A DNA stretch of 64,000 bases from Mansonella perstans (Eukaryota; Nematoda; Chromadorea; Rhabditida; Onchocercidae). A program made the position numbers and the translations under genes. Below are positions 35,461 to 48,201 of this stretch, one piece after another. Where the stretch lies: assembly GCA_037074765.1 (NCBI GenBank), contig JBAMDO010000067.1, positions 1-64,000 of the forward strand, in the 5' to 3' direction. Below the pieces are notes generated by a model. It had not been told where the DNA came from. It made no database searches and saw nothing but the letters and a program-made list of their open reading frames with translations. The stretch's first letter is position 1, and each line of letters begins with the position of its first letter.

Positions 35461-37030
35461 TTTTTAAACTGAAAAAGCCTTTGACTAGATAGTAAAGTTT
35501 TTGTCCTAAAGTCTCTTCATTCCTATAATTTTGGCAATTGCCTCCTGACTTCCTTTTCATCAATATGAAATTTATTCGCAATTTCCCTCAAGGCGAATTT
35601 GGAATGTTGCACCACAATTTTCCAAATGTTTATGGAAAAATTAACAAGGAAAACCAATCCCTAAGTGGAATTCAAATTATTCTTTCAGATAACTTCCAGG
35701 AATGATATCTTCAAAAAAATTTACAACTGCAAAACTGCAGATGGAATAGAATATGGTCAAACAACTAACCCAATATGAAACTTATCATAGCATTCGGTCT
35801 CCAAGATGATGGATAATTAAATTTCTTAGATGAAAAGCATTGCTTTCTATTTTCCACTTCCAACAAACTAACATTTGAGAAATCTCCAGAAATTCTCATA
35901 CAGAACATTTTATGATTTCGACAGATAGTTTTTCTACAACTTTAAAACTCATCAGCAAATCTGACCCGATGCATTCATTACTATTGGTTGCATGCGACTT
36001 CTTGCAAGTAAAGGTCAGAGGGCGAGAAGATGACAATATCCCTGCAAAATATCATTTTGCTTTCATTTTAAATTTCATGAAGCATTCATTCCCCATCAAA
36101 TCCCTCAGCAGCATTTCAATAATTGTTGTAAAAACTGTTGTGCCCTTTCCGCACTTGAATAACATCTACTCAGTATAATAAGTATGTGAATATTACTTTA
36201 ATAATAATAATAGTAATAAGTAAATATAAAGCATCAGTGTCCAATAAACATATATGAATTATCAACAGAGTCCTGAATCAAGGAAGGGAATTCAACAAAA
36301 GAATTAATTATCCTGAAATACAGGATAAAGATCATACAATATTTCATGATTCCAGGCTGCATTTTCACACTTTTGAGTAATAAAGTCTAATCAAAGATGA
36401 ACAGATGATTACTGGACTGGATCACATTAACAAAATATTTGCAATTATTCATTATTTAAATTTGCTTTCAATCCTTTGCATGTAAATTTCAGGATGCTAT
36501 ATTCAAGAATTTTCCTGGAACTTCGGCATTCTTTGAACTTTCTTATATAAATATATGCTTTTGCTCTTCATATAACTACAAATTATAATTTGAAAAGAAA
36601 CGATATCACCTCCATTACTTTTTGACACCTGCTAAATCGACTCTTTTCTGAAATTTAAAACTTTGTTAGAGGGAGCAAAATTATTTTAGAAAAAAGCTCA
36701 TTTTGATCACTGACCACAAATATGGCACCAATGACCACTGACCATTCAGTTAAATGCAATAGCTCTAAAGAAACGCCTGAGGCACAAAAACCATAGACCA
36801 CTGATCACTGACCAATACAGTTAAATATGCAACAGCTTCTAAAGCACAAGAACCAAAGCTTAGCTGCCTTCTTAATTCAAATCTTGATCTGCCAACAAAT
36901 CACACATCTCCATACACGATATGATACATAAATGACTCAAAACAAATACATCATCGAGTATTAACACTGATGGCTGTTGACCAGTGATGTTGTTGGACAG
37001 TTGTCAAGCTCGTCTTACATTTTCTTCCAT
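35461..37030. other. Intergenic stretch 3' of the MBD2/3 gene
   Basis: No exon supported. A diverged duplication at 36700-36860 contains the motif TGACCACTGA(T)CCA and CAGTTAAAT(A)TGCAA.AGCT. The same TGACCACT motif also appears at 28.8-28.9 and 34.5 kb. Confidence 0.45.
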
Positions 37031-37035
37031 CGTTA

Positions 37036-39383
37036 TTAGGCATGTTTCAGGGTCCAGTGAGGCTCTTTTATCATACCTGAAATGAGACAATTATAGACTA
37101 CCATTACAAAACTATTAACTTCAACTTATTAATCTCAATATTAACATCAAGCGGAAGCTAATTCCCTCATCTCTTGTAATCTTTTCCTTCAATTTAAAGA
37201 AAAAATTCAATGTACTCTGTTCTAAAATTCCGAAGTGAAATTAAACCAATGAATTCTTTCCATACGAAAATTTTACTTCCATCAGTTAGCTTTTCAGAAG
37301 AAAATTTCAATTTCAATAAAATATGGCATTGATAACTTCCAAAAACATGTTAAACTTGGTTAATGAGATGACTCAAAATGCTGAAACAAATTAAATAATG
37401 AACTAATAGTTGAAATCAAAAGTAAAAATATTACATGCGAAAATGCTTACGGGCCTCCTGCAATCTTTTACGCATATCCAGAACACGCCGCTCTTGCTGC
37501 TGGATGTCCTGCTCACTAACCGACACCGCCTAAACAAAGACCAAGTTGTTCCTTGAAGTCTTGGTCAATATTCAGATGGTCCTTTATGAGTACATGAGTA
37601 TATGCTAATTGAGGTAATTAAGGCTACTGTAATGATTAGTTAAGAGATGTTAACACCAAACTTGCTGTGTTCTTGAAATCCGCTCATCTTTTGACCTTTG
37701 TTCTGAATCCAAAATATCTAGGACAATTCCCCGCTTATAAGTTTTTCAGAACAAGATTCCTATTTCATGGTAATTTTGAGTGAATCAAAATTACCATGAG
37801 GATCAATTGAAGTTAATGACATTACAACTATCAAAAATACCGCGAATAAATCTACTTTTGAATCTGACCTGTCACTTGATTCAATGCAATATTAAAGGAT
37901 TAAACATACAGCAAAGCTTCAATGACCTTTACTGACCTTTACTTTACTGCAGATAATTAAAATTTAAGGTTACACATTCATATAATCATTATTTCATTCT
38001 CCCCCCAAATGATATAGTTTTCAAATCAGATTTGGAATTTTTTTTACCTCAGTTCCCTTATTTATTTAAACTTATTTTTGCATTTTTTTTTCAAAATCTG
38101 AATTAAATCCATTTTTATATCGAAAACTTTTCGACAAAATCTTTCATTTGCTATTTAAAAAATGATTTTTTAAATAGCAAATGCGACTGTGAAATTCAAA
38201 TTTATTTTAAAATTAATAAAGCATTCATTTAAACCGCCAGTTTATAAAAGCAAAGTTTCTGATCAGAAGGATTCTGACTAAAAACTACCTGGATAAATGG
38301 TTGTTCAACATTTGTATTGACTGATGGATTTGATTCAAGCTGCTTTTTAGTGGCACTTTGTCCTGTAATTATTGATGCGCCAAATCCATGCAGTGCGGAA
38401 CATAACGATGCTGCCGACCCATCAGTACCAATGATTCCTAAAGCCGGTTCCATTTTACCGGCCAAATCCAATCTATGAGCAATGTGTTCATTGTCCTCAA
38501 TCGTTATACGGTCTGCATTACAAATTGGTACCATCGCACACAGATGTTCTAATGATTTGGCCCAATACAACTGAAATAAGAGGACAATTCTGCATGATGT
38601 ATGCCATGAAGCCCAGCATAAACATGACGAATTTGCCACGAAGCCTAGCATAAATATAAATGATTAAAACTGCATTTGCCAACTGATCAATAAAATAAGA
38701 CTTCAAAGCAAAGTAAATTCTTATTTACAGTATCTCATACAATCTATGCATAGAAAAGAAACACAAAATATACCAATGTTTATTCATTATCTTAAAAGGG
38801 TATTATATGAAGCACGAGGGTAATTACATCCTTTACCACCCTGAACTAAGTTAATTGTTTATAGGACCTATCGAGAATACATAAAGTTTTCCACTTGGCA
38901 AATAGACAATAGCCAGCGTTCTTCACACGCTTCATAAATGACATCATGGCTCGCCAGACTAAAGGTCAAAGTTCTGAAGTATCAACAGCAGAGCTTAATC
39001 GATAGCTTCAAATTTACTTTTCCAAAACTTAAAAGTTTTAAAAAAGTTATTGGAACTGAAAGCTACAAAATTTTATGAACCAAAACTTAACAATTAGTGT
39101 GGAAATCACTAACTTGTCGTGGTTTATCAGCCTTATTTCTCAGGTTACTCGAGGCACAAATACGTCGTAATTGATCATTAGTAGGATTCTTCGTTTCACG
39201 ACTTGTCGTATGCACTAACGTGACAGGTTGCTTAAAGATGGACACCGTTTTACGCCACGGAGCATTCAACGGACCATCGAAACCACTTCTTGCAGTTGAC
39301 GCAACTCCGCGATCTTTTCCACTTTTCATCCCACGCTTTGTCACCGATAAATTACCAGCTTCGGAACCCTTTGTACGACCCAT
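37036..39383 (-). CDS. mbd-2: MBD2/3-like NuRD subunit lacking the methyl-CpG-binding domain, 4 exons
   Basis: Exons 39383-39114, 38570-38289, 37529-37451 and 37076-37036 give 223 residues with consistent phases. After a short basic N-terminus (MGRTKGSEAGNLSVTKRG) comes the MBD2/3 core: VSIFKQPVTLV (47-57), KPRQLYWAKSLEHL, then ALGIIGTDGSAASLCSALHG and ASIITGQSA. The last part is the coiled-coil stretch VSEQDIQQQERRVLDMRKRL, which in MBD2/MBD3 binds the p66/GATAD2 subunit of the NuRD complex. The methyl-CpG-binding fold that precedes the core in vertebrates is absent or reduced to a short basic remnant, as known for C. elegans MBD-2. It is thus expected to act in NuRD-type chromatin repression without reading 5-methylcytosine. 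The last small exon (13 residues) is the least certain: reading through the exon 3 donor would add five residues instead. Confidence 0.9.
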
Positions 39384-40571
39384 AAAAGCTCCCAGAGGTT
39401 AAATCTAAAATCGAACTTGAACTTTGCCTCTAACAAATAGGTTAATGGTTACGATCTTAAAGATATGTCTATACATATGTCGTACACGTCTGGCTGTTGA
39501 AGTCCTTTAGCGACTAACAATGTAAGTTCATGTGACATCCAACAGAGTCGTATGACAGCAACAGACTTTATAACTCTACCCAGTGGGTAGGAAGAGTAGA
39601 ATACTGATTAGGACTGAAGGTAGGATAGGCAGAGTTAGAATACTGATTAGGACTGAGGCAGGGTTGGCAAAGTTGAAATCTGATTAAGACTAAACCACGT
39701 TTATCAATCACTTATTTAACCTGTTGCAGCCATTACCTACTTTTCAGACTACACTGCTGAAGAATTCAACAGATTCTCTTCAGGAAAAATACCACCACAA
39801 ACACTACGAACACTCAGTCCCTTACCCGTGAAATTCTAAGACAAGAGATGATATGTGCGAATGCTGAGAGATAGTACACTAATGAGGGGAGGAATAGACA
39901 ACCAGCGTACAGCTAGAACATTTCACATAATGTGGCGAGAGAGTGCGATAATTGAAAAGAAAGCAATAAATAGTGGAGAGAATTTGTGGATACAAGGAAC
40001 TTCGCCATTAAAATACTTTTTATTTGATGATAGCGATATAGAAATTGGAACAAAAAGAAGTATGAGTTAGGGAGACAGCATAGAATGGAAGAAGTGAGTG
40101 AAAGATACAGGAGAGAGAAGAGAAGTAAAAGAGCTGTGACAAATTCTTTGTGACTATTAGCTGGGTGTGCGGAACTGAAGGGAATTAATTATTCGTTAGG
40201 AGAATTGATCGGCTATTGCTCAAATCGTTTTCCGGAAACGGTTTTCTGTTTAGGGTTAGTAACAGGGATATTCTCTATAGGGATCTATATTATGCTGCGT
40301 TTTCGTTGGGTAAGTGAAACTTGCAATTTGCATTTTAAATTGAAAACTTTTACTAAATATTAAGGAATATGACTGTATTTGTTGTCAAAAACACAGAGAA
40401 ACAATGTAGCAAATAAATGCTTTTTGAATTTATAACATTCATAAATCTGCTAGGTGCTGTTCATCGTCCGGAAGAACTGGCATCCGGAATTGAACTGAAC
40501 ACAGTCTAACATTGTTTATATAGAGCAATGTTAGATAACATGTAGAATATATAGCTAAATAAGATAAGGAA
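39384..40571. other. Left half of the shared upstream region of MBD2/3 and NCB5OR
   Basis: Lies between two divergent genes. A 40-50-bp unit (AGAATACTGATTAGGACTGA(A)GG.AGG.TAGGCAGAGTT) is repeated about three times at 39590-39700. The rest shows no supported exon. Confidence 0.4.
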
Positions 40572-40575
40572 ATGG

Positions 40576-41283
40576 CTTGCATCAAAATATCTGCACGACA
40601 TCAAAATATCTGCACAACATCAAAATATTTGCACGACATCAAAATATCTGCACAACATCAAAATATTTGCACGACATCAAAATATCTGCACAACATCAAA
40701 ATATTTGCACGACATCCAAATATCTGCACAACATCAAAATATTGCACGACATCAAAATATCTGCACAACATCAAAATATTTGCACGACATCAAAATATCT
40801 GCACAACATCAAAATATTTGCACGACATCAAAATATCTGCACAACATCAAAATATCTGCACGACATCAAAATATTTGCACGATATCAAAATATCTGCACA
40901 ACATCAAAATATTGCACGACATCCAAATATCTGCACAACATCAAAATATTTGCACGACATCCAAATATCTGCACAACATCAAAATATTTGCACGACATCA
41001 AAATATCTGCACAACATCAAAATATTTGCACGACATCAAAATATCTGCACAACATCAAAATATTTGCACGACATCAAAATATCTGCACAACATCAAAATA
41101 TTTGCACGACATCAAAATATCTGCACAACATCAAAATATTTGCACGACATCCAAATATCTGCACAACATCAAAATATTTGCACGACATCCAAATATCTGC
41201 ACAACATCAAAATATTTGCACGACATCAAAATATCTGCACAACATCAAAATATTTGCACGACATCCAAATATCTGCACGACAT
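40576..41283. repeat. 19-bp minisatellite with 38-bp dimer pattern, about 37 copies
   Basis: The unit CATCAAAATATCTGCACAA alternates with CATCAAAATATTTGCACGA, making a 38-bp dimer. Occasional variants carry CATCC for CATCA. Two units, near 40739 and 40908, have lost one T (AATATTGCACGAC), which suggests duplication of larger blocks. Because 19 is not a multiple of three and no frame has a stop, all three plus-strand frames stay open for more than 200 codons, with a 19-residue period. These are not genes. The array sits in the divergent upstream region of MBD2/3 and NCB5OR, ending about 350 bp before the NCB5OR ATG. Confidence 0.95.
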
Positions 41284-41636
41284 GACACGCATGGTATGAA
41301 ACGAGTCGACATGCATTGAAAAGTGCTCAGTTACAGTATTTCACTTGACATAGAGTTACAGTATTCGCCGACTTTCGAACTTCCAGATTGCAGTATACGG
41401 TGGCGAGTGTTAAATGCCATGCAAGATCTGGTTGGTACCATTTCTTACAATAAACTTAGAACCAGAAGAAGTTGGCAGTATTTGGAAGAATTTCACACCT
41501 ATTGAATGACAGTTTTTATTATGCGACAGTATTGGAGAAAGGCATTGACAGTAGATAATTATTTCTTCCAGAAGTTCGATACTGTACTTTGTTCACGAAA
41601 TACAGTAATATCGTCAACGGAAGAAGTTCATTAGAA

Positions 41637-44600
41637 ATGTTATCTATTCCGCAAACTTCTAAGGTAGGAATGCATGCTGTTTTTAAATTTTAAACATTTC
41701 TAGCGATTTAAAAATTCATAGAACTCTTTAGTTTTTTTCATTTGTTACTTTTCATTTTGTTTTTCAGTTTGTTCTTGTCTGATTTAGATGAATTTTAGCA
41801 GGTGAGAATTTGAATATTTCCTATTTATTTGTTTAGGATCAAGCTTCCCAGAGAATTTGAATGTTTTCCAATTTTTTCCTATAACTTCATTTGTTTAGGG
41901 TCAAGCTTCCCACACGAAGACGAGGTGTACAAGAGCTGTCCTTACACCTGGTCGGAGCTTAATGGATTGGATCAAGTTGACATTGCGTAAAAGAACTGCG
42001 ACAATTATAGATCGTGGTGTCGATCATGTTGAGCTCAGTAAACATGCAAGTGTTAGCGATTGCTGGATTTTACTCGGCGGAAGGGTAAGTGGATCAAACA
42101 TAGGAAATCTCTAGATCGTTTATATGAATTTGTTTTCTAACCTAAAACTTCGCTTTCAGGTTTGAAATTGCTACAATAAAAATGATAATAACAGATTGTT
42201 AGCGAGTTAGAAATTAATTCAATTTTGATACTGATGATAATGTCAGGTATACGATGTGACAGATTATTTGGCGTTTCATCCGGGTGGTGTTGAACAGTTA
42301 ATGCGTGTTGCTGGTACGGATGCTACGGATCTTTTCAACCAGAATCATGCATGGATTAATTATCACGCAATGTTGGAAACATGTTTTATTGGAACTTTTA
42401 ACGGCAACAAATATAAATGTATTTCAGTATAAATTTTTTTTTCCTTTTTTATTTCATTTTTAAAATGGATATTGTTCAGGAATGATGGGAATAGGAAATT
42501 TTATGAATTTCTGGAAATTCATATAGTTATGTGAAGTATAGGCCTTAAGCCGAATTGTAAAATATAAATTGATTTTTTTTTCTTAAACAACATATGAGAA
42601 TTTATTGTAGTATCCGAGCCGAAAACAATGAATTTTATTGAAGAAATGAAGTCAGATATCGTTAATTTTGAAACAGCTGGAGTAAGGTACGTTCGACGGA
42701 AGTTGTTCAATGATTTTTCCTGCAATAAAACAGTTTCACTCCTAATTATGCGTTAGTCATGATGGAAGATCCGTTGTAATTTCTCATGTTTTCTATTCTA
42801 ATTTTAGCTGATTGTTGTTATAGATGTCAATAAATGTGGTCTGAATATAACTTGCTACTTATTAGCGATGCTTCTGTCAAACTTTCATTAATTTTCTTTG
42901 CTTCTTTTTTCTTACTGCAGTCAGCAAGAATATTTTGTTGTGCTATTAATTTTCCACAATTTTCGTTCGAGTCAATACTGTTTTCAGAGCAGAAGTTAAC
43001 TCCGACGGTCGATTACGAATAAGTTGTTCGAAATGGGATCAGCTGAGAGATGAAAATGTATCTTTGGAATTTGAGGAGGGTGTCTTACGACTCTTATTGC
43101 ATTTTTCTTCCGGTAAGACCGAGGCATTGCAGTGGAGTAAGTTTATATCATTATTTTGTTCACTTTGTTTACTTGCACTTTACCATCCTTATTTTCTTCA
43201 TTTGTTTTAAACAATTCTTTACGTTTCAGTATTTATCAGACACCATATAGAAAGCCAAAAGTTCAAGAACTAATTTTCAAATCCATCCCACTTTTTTACT
43301 TTGAGTTCAGTTGGGCACTGCATAACAAATGTATTATTTCCTTGATATATTGTGCAATACCTTGATATGTTTTTTGTGTAATACTTTGATTTGATTGCAG
43401 CAAATATATCGACGAATGTTTTCGAAGAACCATATCGTGTTAATATCAGCGGCAAAACAATATTTTTATCATATAAAGATACTAGTGGAAATATCAGTAG
43501 TCAGTGGACTTCTGGGTCGTACCATTATAAACCAGGTATAGTCTCTTTCATAAAGTGATCGGTTTTTTGCTTTTTCATTGATACTTTTTGAAATTCAAAT
43601 GTATTTTTTTAAAAGCATAACTTATTTCTTTGTCTGATGGAGAAACACACATTTTGTCTTAGAAATGTAATATCACATAAATACGGTTAAAAACTCCTCT
43701 CCATTACTTTAAAAATTCTCAAATTTCAGTTTTGAAGTACCGAAGTTGTGAAATATTTGAGATGTATGGTATAACACACGATACCAGTTCGGTTGTTTTG
43801 CGAATGACTTCTCAGTGCCGTTTGATGGTACCTCTAGGACATCACGTTCTCTTGCGGATTTCAGTTAATGGTGAAATCTTGTTTAATATCTGCTCACATA
43901 GCTCGTCACATTTTTAAGGACTCTTTCGTCATTCTTTTACATTTCTTTTTAGATTTAAGGCTGAAGAATTTACTTTTTATCGGAAAAGTTCAAGTTACAA
44001 ATTAAAGTGACTTCAGATATTTGATCCGAAAATTGAAACATTTGAAGTTGAATTTTTGGATTGAAATAACAGTACGTAACGATGAACAGTATGTTGATTT
44101 GATATTTTAAGAGGATTTGAACTGGATAGCTTGAAAATTTGTTTTTGTTTCAGGAAGTTTGATCGAACGTCCATATACTCCGGTTCTTTTATCGGATGAT
44201 GGGCAGTTGATTTCATTTATAATTAAATTTTATGAAAATGGTATTTTCACGTCAAAATTGCGTGACAAAAAATGCGGTTAGCTATAGATTTTATGCTTCG
44301 TTTTTGGTATTTCGAATGTTTCAAATCCAGAAGTTCTTTCACTTCAGTTCAGTGTTTTTGTCAATGACTGATTGCATGTGAGACACCGCAGATATATTTT
44401 CTGCACGAAATTAAATTTCTCAGTTCATTTCATTCACCAATTAAACTTTCAAATTTTAGCAAATTTTCTTAAGGTGATTTAATCGAAATTAGCGATGCAT
44501 TAGGATCTTTCAATATGCAACCGGATTGCGCTGGTATTGTACTAATGCTGGCAGCTGGAACAGGTTTAACGCCTATGATTCGATTTGCAGTTAAACGTTT

Positions 44601-45399
44601 TGAAAGTAAGAAAAAGTATGGTTTGTTATATTTCTTTTAAAAAATTAGATTCACATATTTTTCAGATATTATGGATTGTTCTTATTGCTTATATAGAATT
44701 TTTCCAAAAAATCTATTGTTTGACTGATTGATTTAATTAGAAACAGTATGTAGATTTGCTTCGTCTTCTATTTGCGTGTCCCAAACAATATAAGTTTTTT
44801 AGGACAACTATAATTGGCTTCAATAGGAAAGTGGTTGACATTATATCAGATGACTATTTTGCAAAGTGCGGAATACCGTTGAATCATCTTCTGCTGCAAA
44901 TAAAATATTGTTTAAGTGAAGCTGACCAAGAGTGGAATGGTGAGAAAGGTTTGTTGCGAAGATTATCTTTGCTAAGGAAGTAGAAATACCTTTATACAGA
45001 GAATTAAGCACTAAGGAATTCAAATTAGTTTCTGTTGTAGCTTAGAAACAATTGGCAGAATTCGGTTCTCTATATTCAGATTTTTCAGGTATTATTTCGA
45101 AGCAAATACTCTCAAATTATATTAATAGGGATGCCGAAAAAAACAGTTTTCGAATATTGATTTGTGGGCCTGATCCTTTCGTTGATCTTGCAATAAAGTA
45201 AGTAGATATTTAACGGTGAATTACAATAGTTGACGTAACGCTTTCATACAAACAGAGATTGTGTGGTATTTTCAGTGCGACAGTTTCAGATGTTGTTAAG
45301 GTTGCAGTCACGTCCTGAATACATACACTTAATAATTATTTCAGACTGCTGGGAGAATTGGAAATACCACTGCAACATATTTACATTTTCCAGAGCTAA
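41637..45399 (+). CDS. CYB5R4: NCB5OR: cytochrome b5 / CS / b5-reductase fusion, 12 exons
   Basis: Exons 41637-41663, 41899-42084, 42247-42418, 42611-42686, 42988-43112, 43401-43535, 43730-43870, 44154-44276, 44474-44605, 44754-44948, 45089-45197 and 45345-45399 join in phase to 491 residues. Domain order is that of NCB5OR. A short N-terminus has the conserved GRSLMDWIKL. The cytochrome b5 domain has heme ligands His82 (FHPGG) and His105 (NHAWINY), spaced by 23 as in the family. A CS domain (about 154-240) follows, then the FAD-binding RPYTP (293-297), NADH-binding LAAGTGLTPM (354-363) and CGPDPF (463-468). It is a soluble, ER-associated NAD(P)H reductase that can feed electrons to fatty-acid desaturases. 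Weak points: the exon 9 acceptor is CTTAAG and the exon 10 acceptor TATGTAG, both set by phase and homology. The tiny exon 1 (MLSIPQTSK) follows GTTCATTAG, a possible trans-splice site. Confidence 0.95.
41827..41915 (+). repeat. Duplicated splice acceptor and exon start of NCB5OR exon 2
   Basis: ATTTGTTTAGGATCAAGCTTCCCA (from 41828) and ATTTGTTTAGGGTCAAGCTTCCCA (from 41889) are near-identical tandem copies about 61 bp apart. Use of the first acceptor would give a short frame ending in a stop, so only the second supports the protein. Confidence 0.85.
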
Positions 45400-46720
45400 A
45401 GACGCAGCCATTTTCTTCGAGGTAAGGTGCTTTAAAAACATTGGATCAATGTTTGCACTAAAAAGTCAATTCATTTCTTGTGTTAAAGAGTGTAATTGAG
45501 TAATCTTCAATTTTATCTCTCATTTCTTCATCCGGAATGAAAACACATAGAGAAACCATTTCATTCCCTACATAGTGCATGACATGACCTACTACTCTGT
45601 TTGAAGCACTGATTAATTTCTTTTTGATGTATGATGTCGTTTGAAAAGTTTCGATGTCATACGTTATCACTGTGTGAAAATCGAAGCTTCTATTGAGCTT
45701 TGTGCTTTTGCTTGTTCAGTATAAGCATGATTTTGCTGCTTATTCTGTCACTTTTTTTCTTTAAGAAAAATTCTTTCACAGGTTTCTTCTTTGCATTCAG
45801 TTTGTATTTTAACGGTTTCCGTTGCGATTGACATTTACATGATCCAACTAAACTATATTGGGGAGAAAAGAAATCCAGGATAGGAATTGCTCATTATGAA
45901 TTTGGTATACGTTTACAGTGGTCTAGAGTTCGGATATTGGTGCATAATTCAACTATCTTCGGTAGGATTAGAATGGTAAAGTGCTGAATGTTGAATTAAT
46001 CAAGATGTAAAATTCATCAGTCATATGTTTTCGCTATCACAGTAATTTCTTTTGTCAACTTCTAATTTATACAGTATGTTTTTTCACTTTAGTATGCATA
46101 AAATTTCTTTGCGTTCAAATTATTCGATTATTATTGTTCAGAAAAGTCGTACTGCGAAATATCTATAAATTACGAACAGATTATAAAATGAGTTAGTGTC
46201 AACTTGAAACGATCTCTAAAGTGCCTGTAATTTTCTCCACTTAATCAAAATGAAGTGAAAGGTAGTTTTTATAATGAATTTAGGCCAAGAGATAATTTTT
46301 ATGATGAATTCTAGGTCAAGATTTATTTCCTTGTAAAGGGGGCGATGAGGCCCTTCCCAGATTCTCATCGTGCTTCTCAGTGGCTTATTCCTCAAGGTCA
46401 CCGTTTATCCATTAACTGATTCCCAGCCCTTATTAGGTATAGGAAATTATTAATGGTCGCTTTCTCGAGGCTGTGAAATGAGGTTGGTTCAGGAGTTCTC
46501 TCTGGGCTCTTTAACTCAAATATATCTAAATAGTACCATAAATTCGATGAGTCAGATTTGAGCTATTTCTCTATTTTCGCTCACTTTCTTTAGTATTCGC
46601 GTAAAACTTCCTTCGCTACATATTTGATGAAATGTAATTATTGCTTTCTTGATTTTTGAGGGAATAGTTGTGATGAATTTGAGAGTGAAAGAATATTTAA
46701 AGATTTTATTTTATTACCAG
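45400..46720. other. Spacer between NCB5OR and glutaredoxin genes
   Basis: No supported exon. A somewhat GC-richer patch at 46320-46510 has no recognisable protein or RNA. The 1.3-kb gap is long for a nematode operon, so independent promoters are more likely, though not proven. Confidence 0.4.
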
Positions 46721-46722
46721 GA

Positions 46723-47534
46723 ATGGGCCAGTTTTTATCCAGAACAACATCACTGGATGAAGAAAATATTCGGAAAGAAGTGATGCATTTTCCAGTAGTT
46801 ATTTTTACAAAGCCGAAATGTCCATACTGTGTGAAAGCTAAACAACTGCTAAATAGGGAACGGATCGAATATAAAGAAAACAACTTAGATGCTCATCAGG
46901 TTAATTTGCTAGTCTATCAGTTAGCGAGATTAGGATGCTGGTCCTCACTTTCTCATCAAATCCGGAAACTGTATTGTGGAGAAATTTATACGTTAGGTAA
47001 ATTAAAGCTGTAAGTGTATGTAGTGAGTATTGTTTTAGAAAGCATAGTACAGTCGATTGGTACACGTGCAGGTTCTTTTTTTTAAGAGTAATTATTGATG
47101 GGCTTGTTATTATCAAAAGTAATGTAAGGAGGATATAGACAATATGTGTGAAGTGGGAGAACACTTTAACAGTTTTACTATGAAACTTGTAGATTAAGTA
47201 ACCGTGATGAATCTTAACAGCTAGGTTCGCTATTAATTGTGAAGCTCGAATTTTGTACTATTTTCTTTGAATGAAATATTTTAATGAAAATAATCTAATT
47301 ATAATCATCACGCGACTATATCTTCAGCTTCGTTTTCCTGCAAATCATCAGTCATATGTTAATGGATTAATTAATATCACAAAGCAAACCTCGGTGCCTC
47401 AAATATTTATTTGTGGTGATTTCATCGGTGGATTTACGGAATTGCAGCAATTAAAGAATGCTGGAATGTTGTTGAAGATGATTTCAAAATGTCGTCCAGA
47501 AAAATCTCTGAAATCTCCACAGAAAAATCTCTGA
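46723..47534 (+). CDS. Glutaredoxin with CPYC active site, 2 exons
   Basis: Exons 46723-46899 and 47328-47534 give 127 residues. The dithiol active site is Cys33-Pro-Tyr-Cys36 in VVIFTKPKCPYC. The cis-proline that shapes the glutathione site is in SVPQIF (81-86), and the second glutathione-binding element is FIGG (91-94) followed by ELQQLKNAGML. These place it with classical dithiol glutaredoxins, which reduce disulfides and glutathionylated proteins with glutathione. Gly2 in MGQFLS is a possible N-myristoylation site, which would put it at membranes. The ATG lies two bases after an acceptor (TTATTACCAG), so trans-splicing is likely. The C-terminus adds a Lys/Ser-rich tail of about 15 residues beyond the usual fold. 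AATAAA hexamers occur downstream, near 47692 and 47839. Confidence 0.93.
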
Positions 47535-47539
47535 TGCTT

Positions 47540-48200
47540 TAATTATGGTTTTCGCACCTTAAATTTAAAGAAATTTCGAATTTCAAGATGTACAATGACA
47601 TTCAAGATCTAAGAGAACTTTTTTTTGCACTATCCCTCTTGATTTATGCTGCTTTTCAATTCTAAACTGAACCTATTTCTGATTTCTTAGCAATAAATAT
47701 TCAGTGGATAGTAGTCCATCATATTTTGCTTCAGACACATGTGATAATAAGATATTTCTCATGCGATGACACATGTTATACTTCGAGTTAACTTCAGAAT
47801 ATAGATTCAGTTTCATCCAGTCATCCTTGGATTCTATTTGTAAAATAAAATAGAACAGTTTGGTTTATGTAGACCATTTACATTCATTCATTTCATTATT
47901 ATTCACTTTTCTCCCATTAATCCTTTTCCATGTGATTTTCAGTTCTTTCCTAATTTCCTCTACACTTGCTGGCTTTCATTATCTTCACTATTCGGATTTC
48001 TTGTATGTCAATCTTGTGTTCGTTATCTATGTTCATTGTTATGTCATTAGTGTGTTTCAGAACAAATCCTCATATGCTAAGTTCATTAGTTCTCTTCAAG
48101 TATGTGTTTTAGTTAAGTTGAACTTATCTGAATTAAGATAAATGAAATTATTTCGGGTTGAACTGAGTCGCATTTAGTTTACGATTAATAAAAATTAACC
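47540..48200. other. Downstream region of glutaredoxin gene
   Basis: 3' untranslated and intergenic sequence. Only T-rich short frames are seen. Confidence 0.4.
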
Positions 48201-48201
48201 A

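Noticed and set aside
40572..41319. Three overlapping plus-strand frames of 204-240 codons
   Set aside because: They are all translations of the same 19-bp minisatellite, which has no stop in any plus frame.
41399..41505. Plus frame ahead of NCB5OR as an upstream exon
   Set aside because: No donor in suitable phase, and the peptide does not match NCB5OR.
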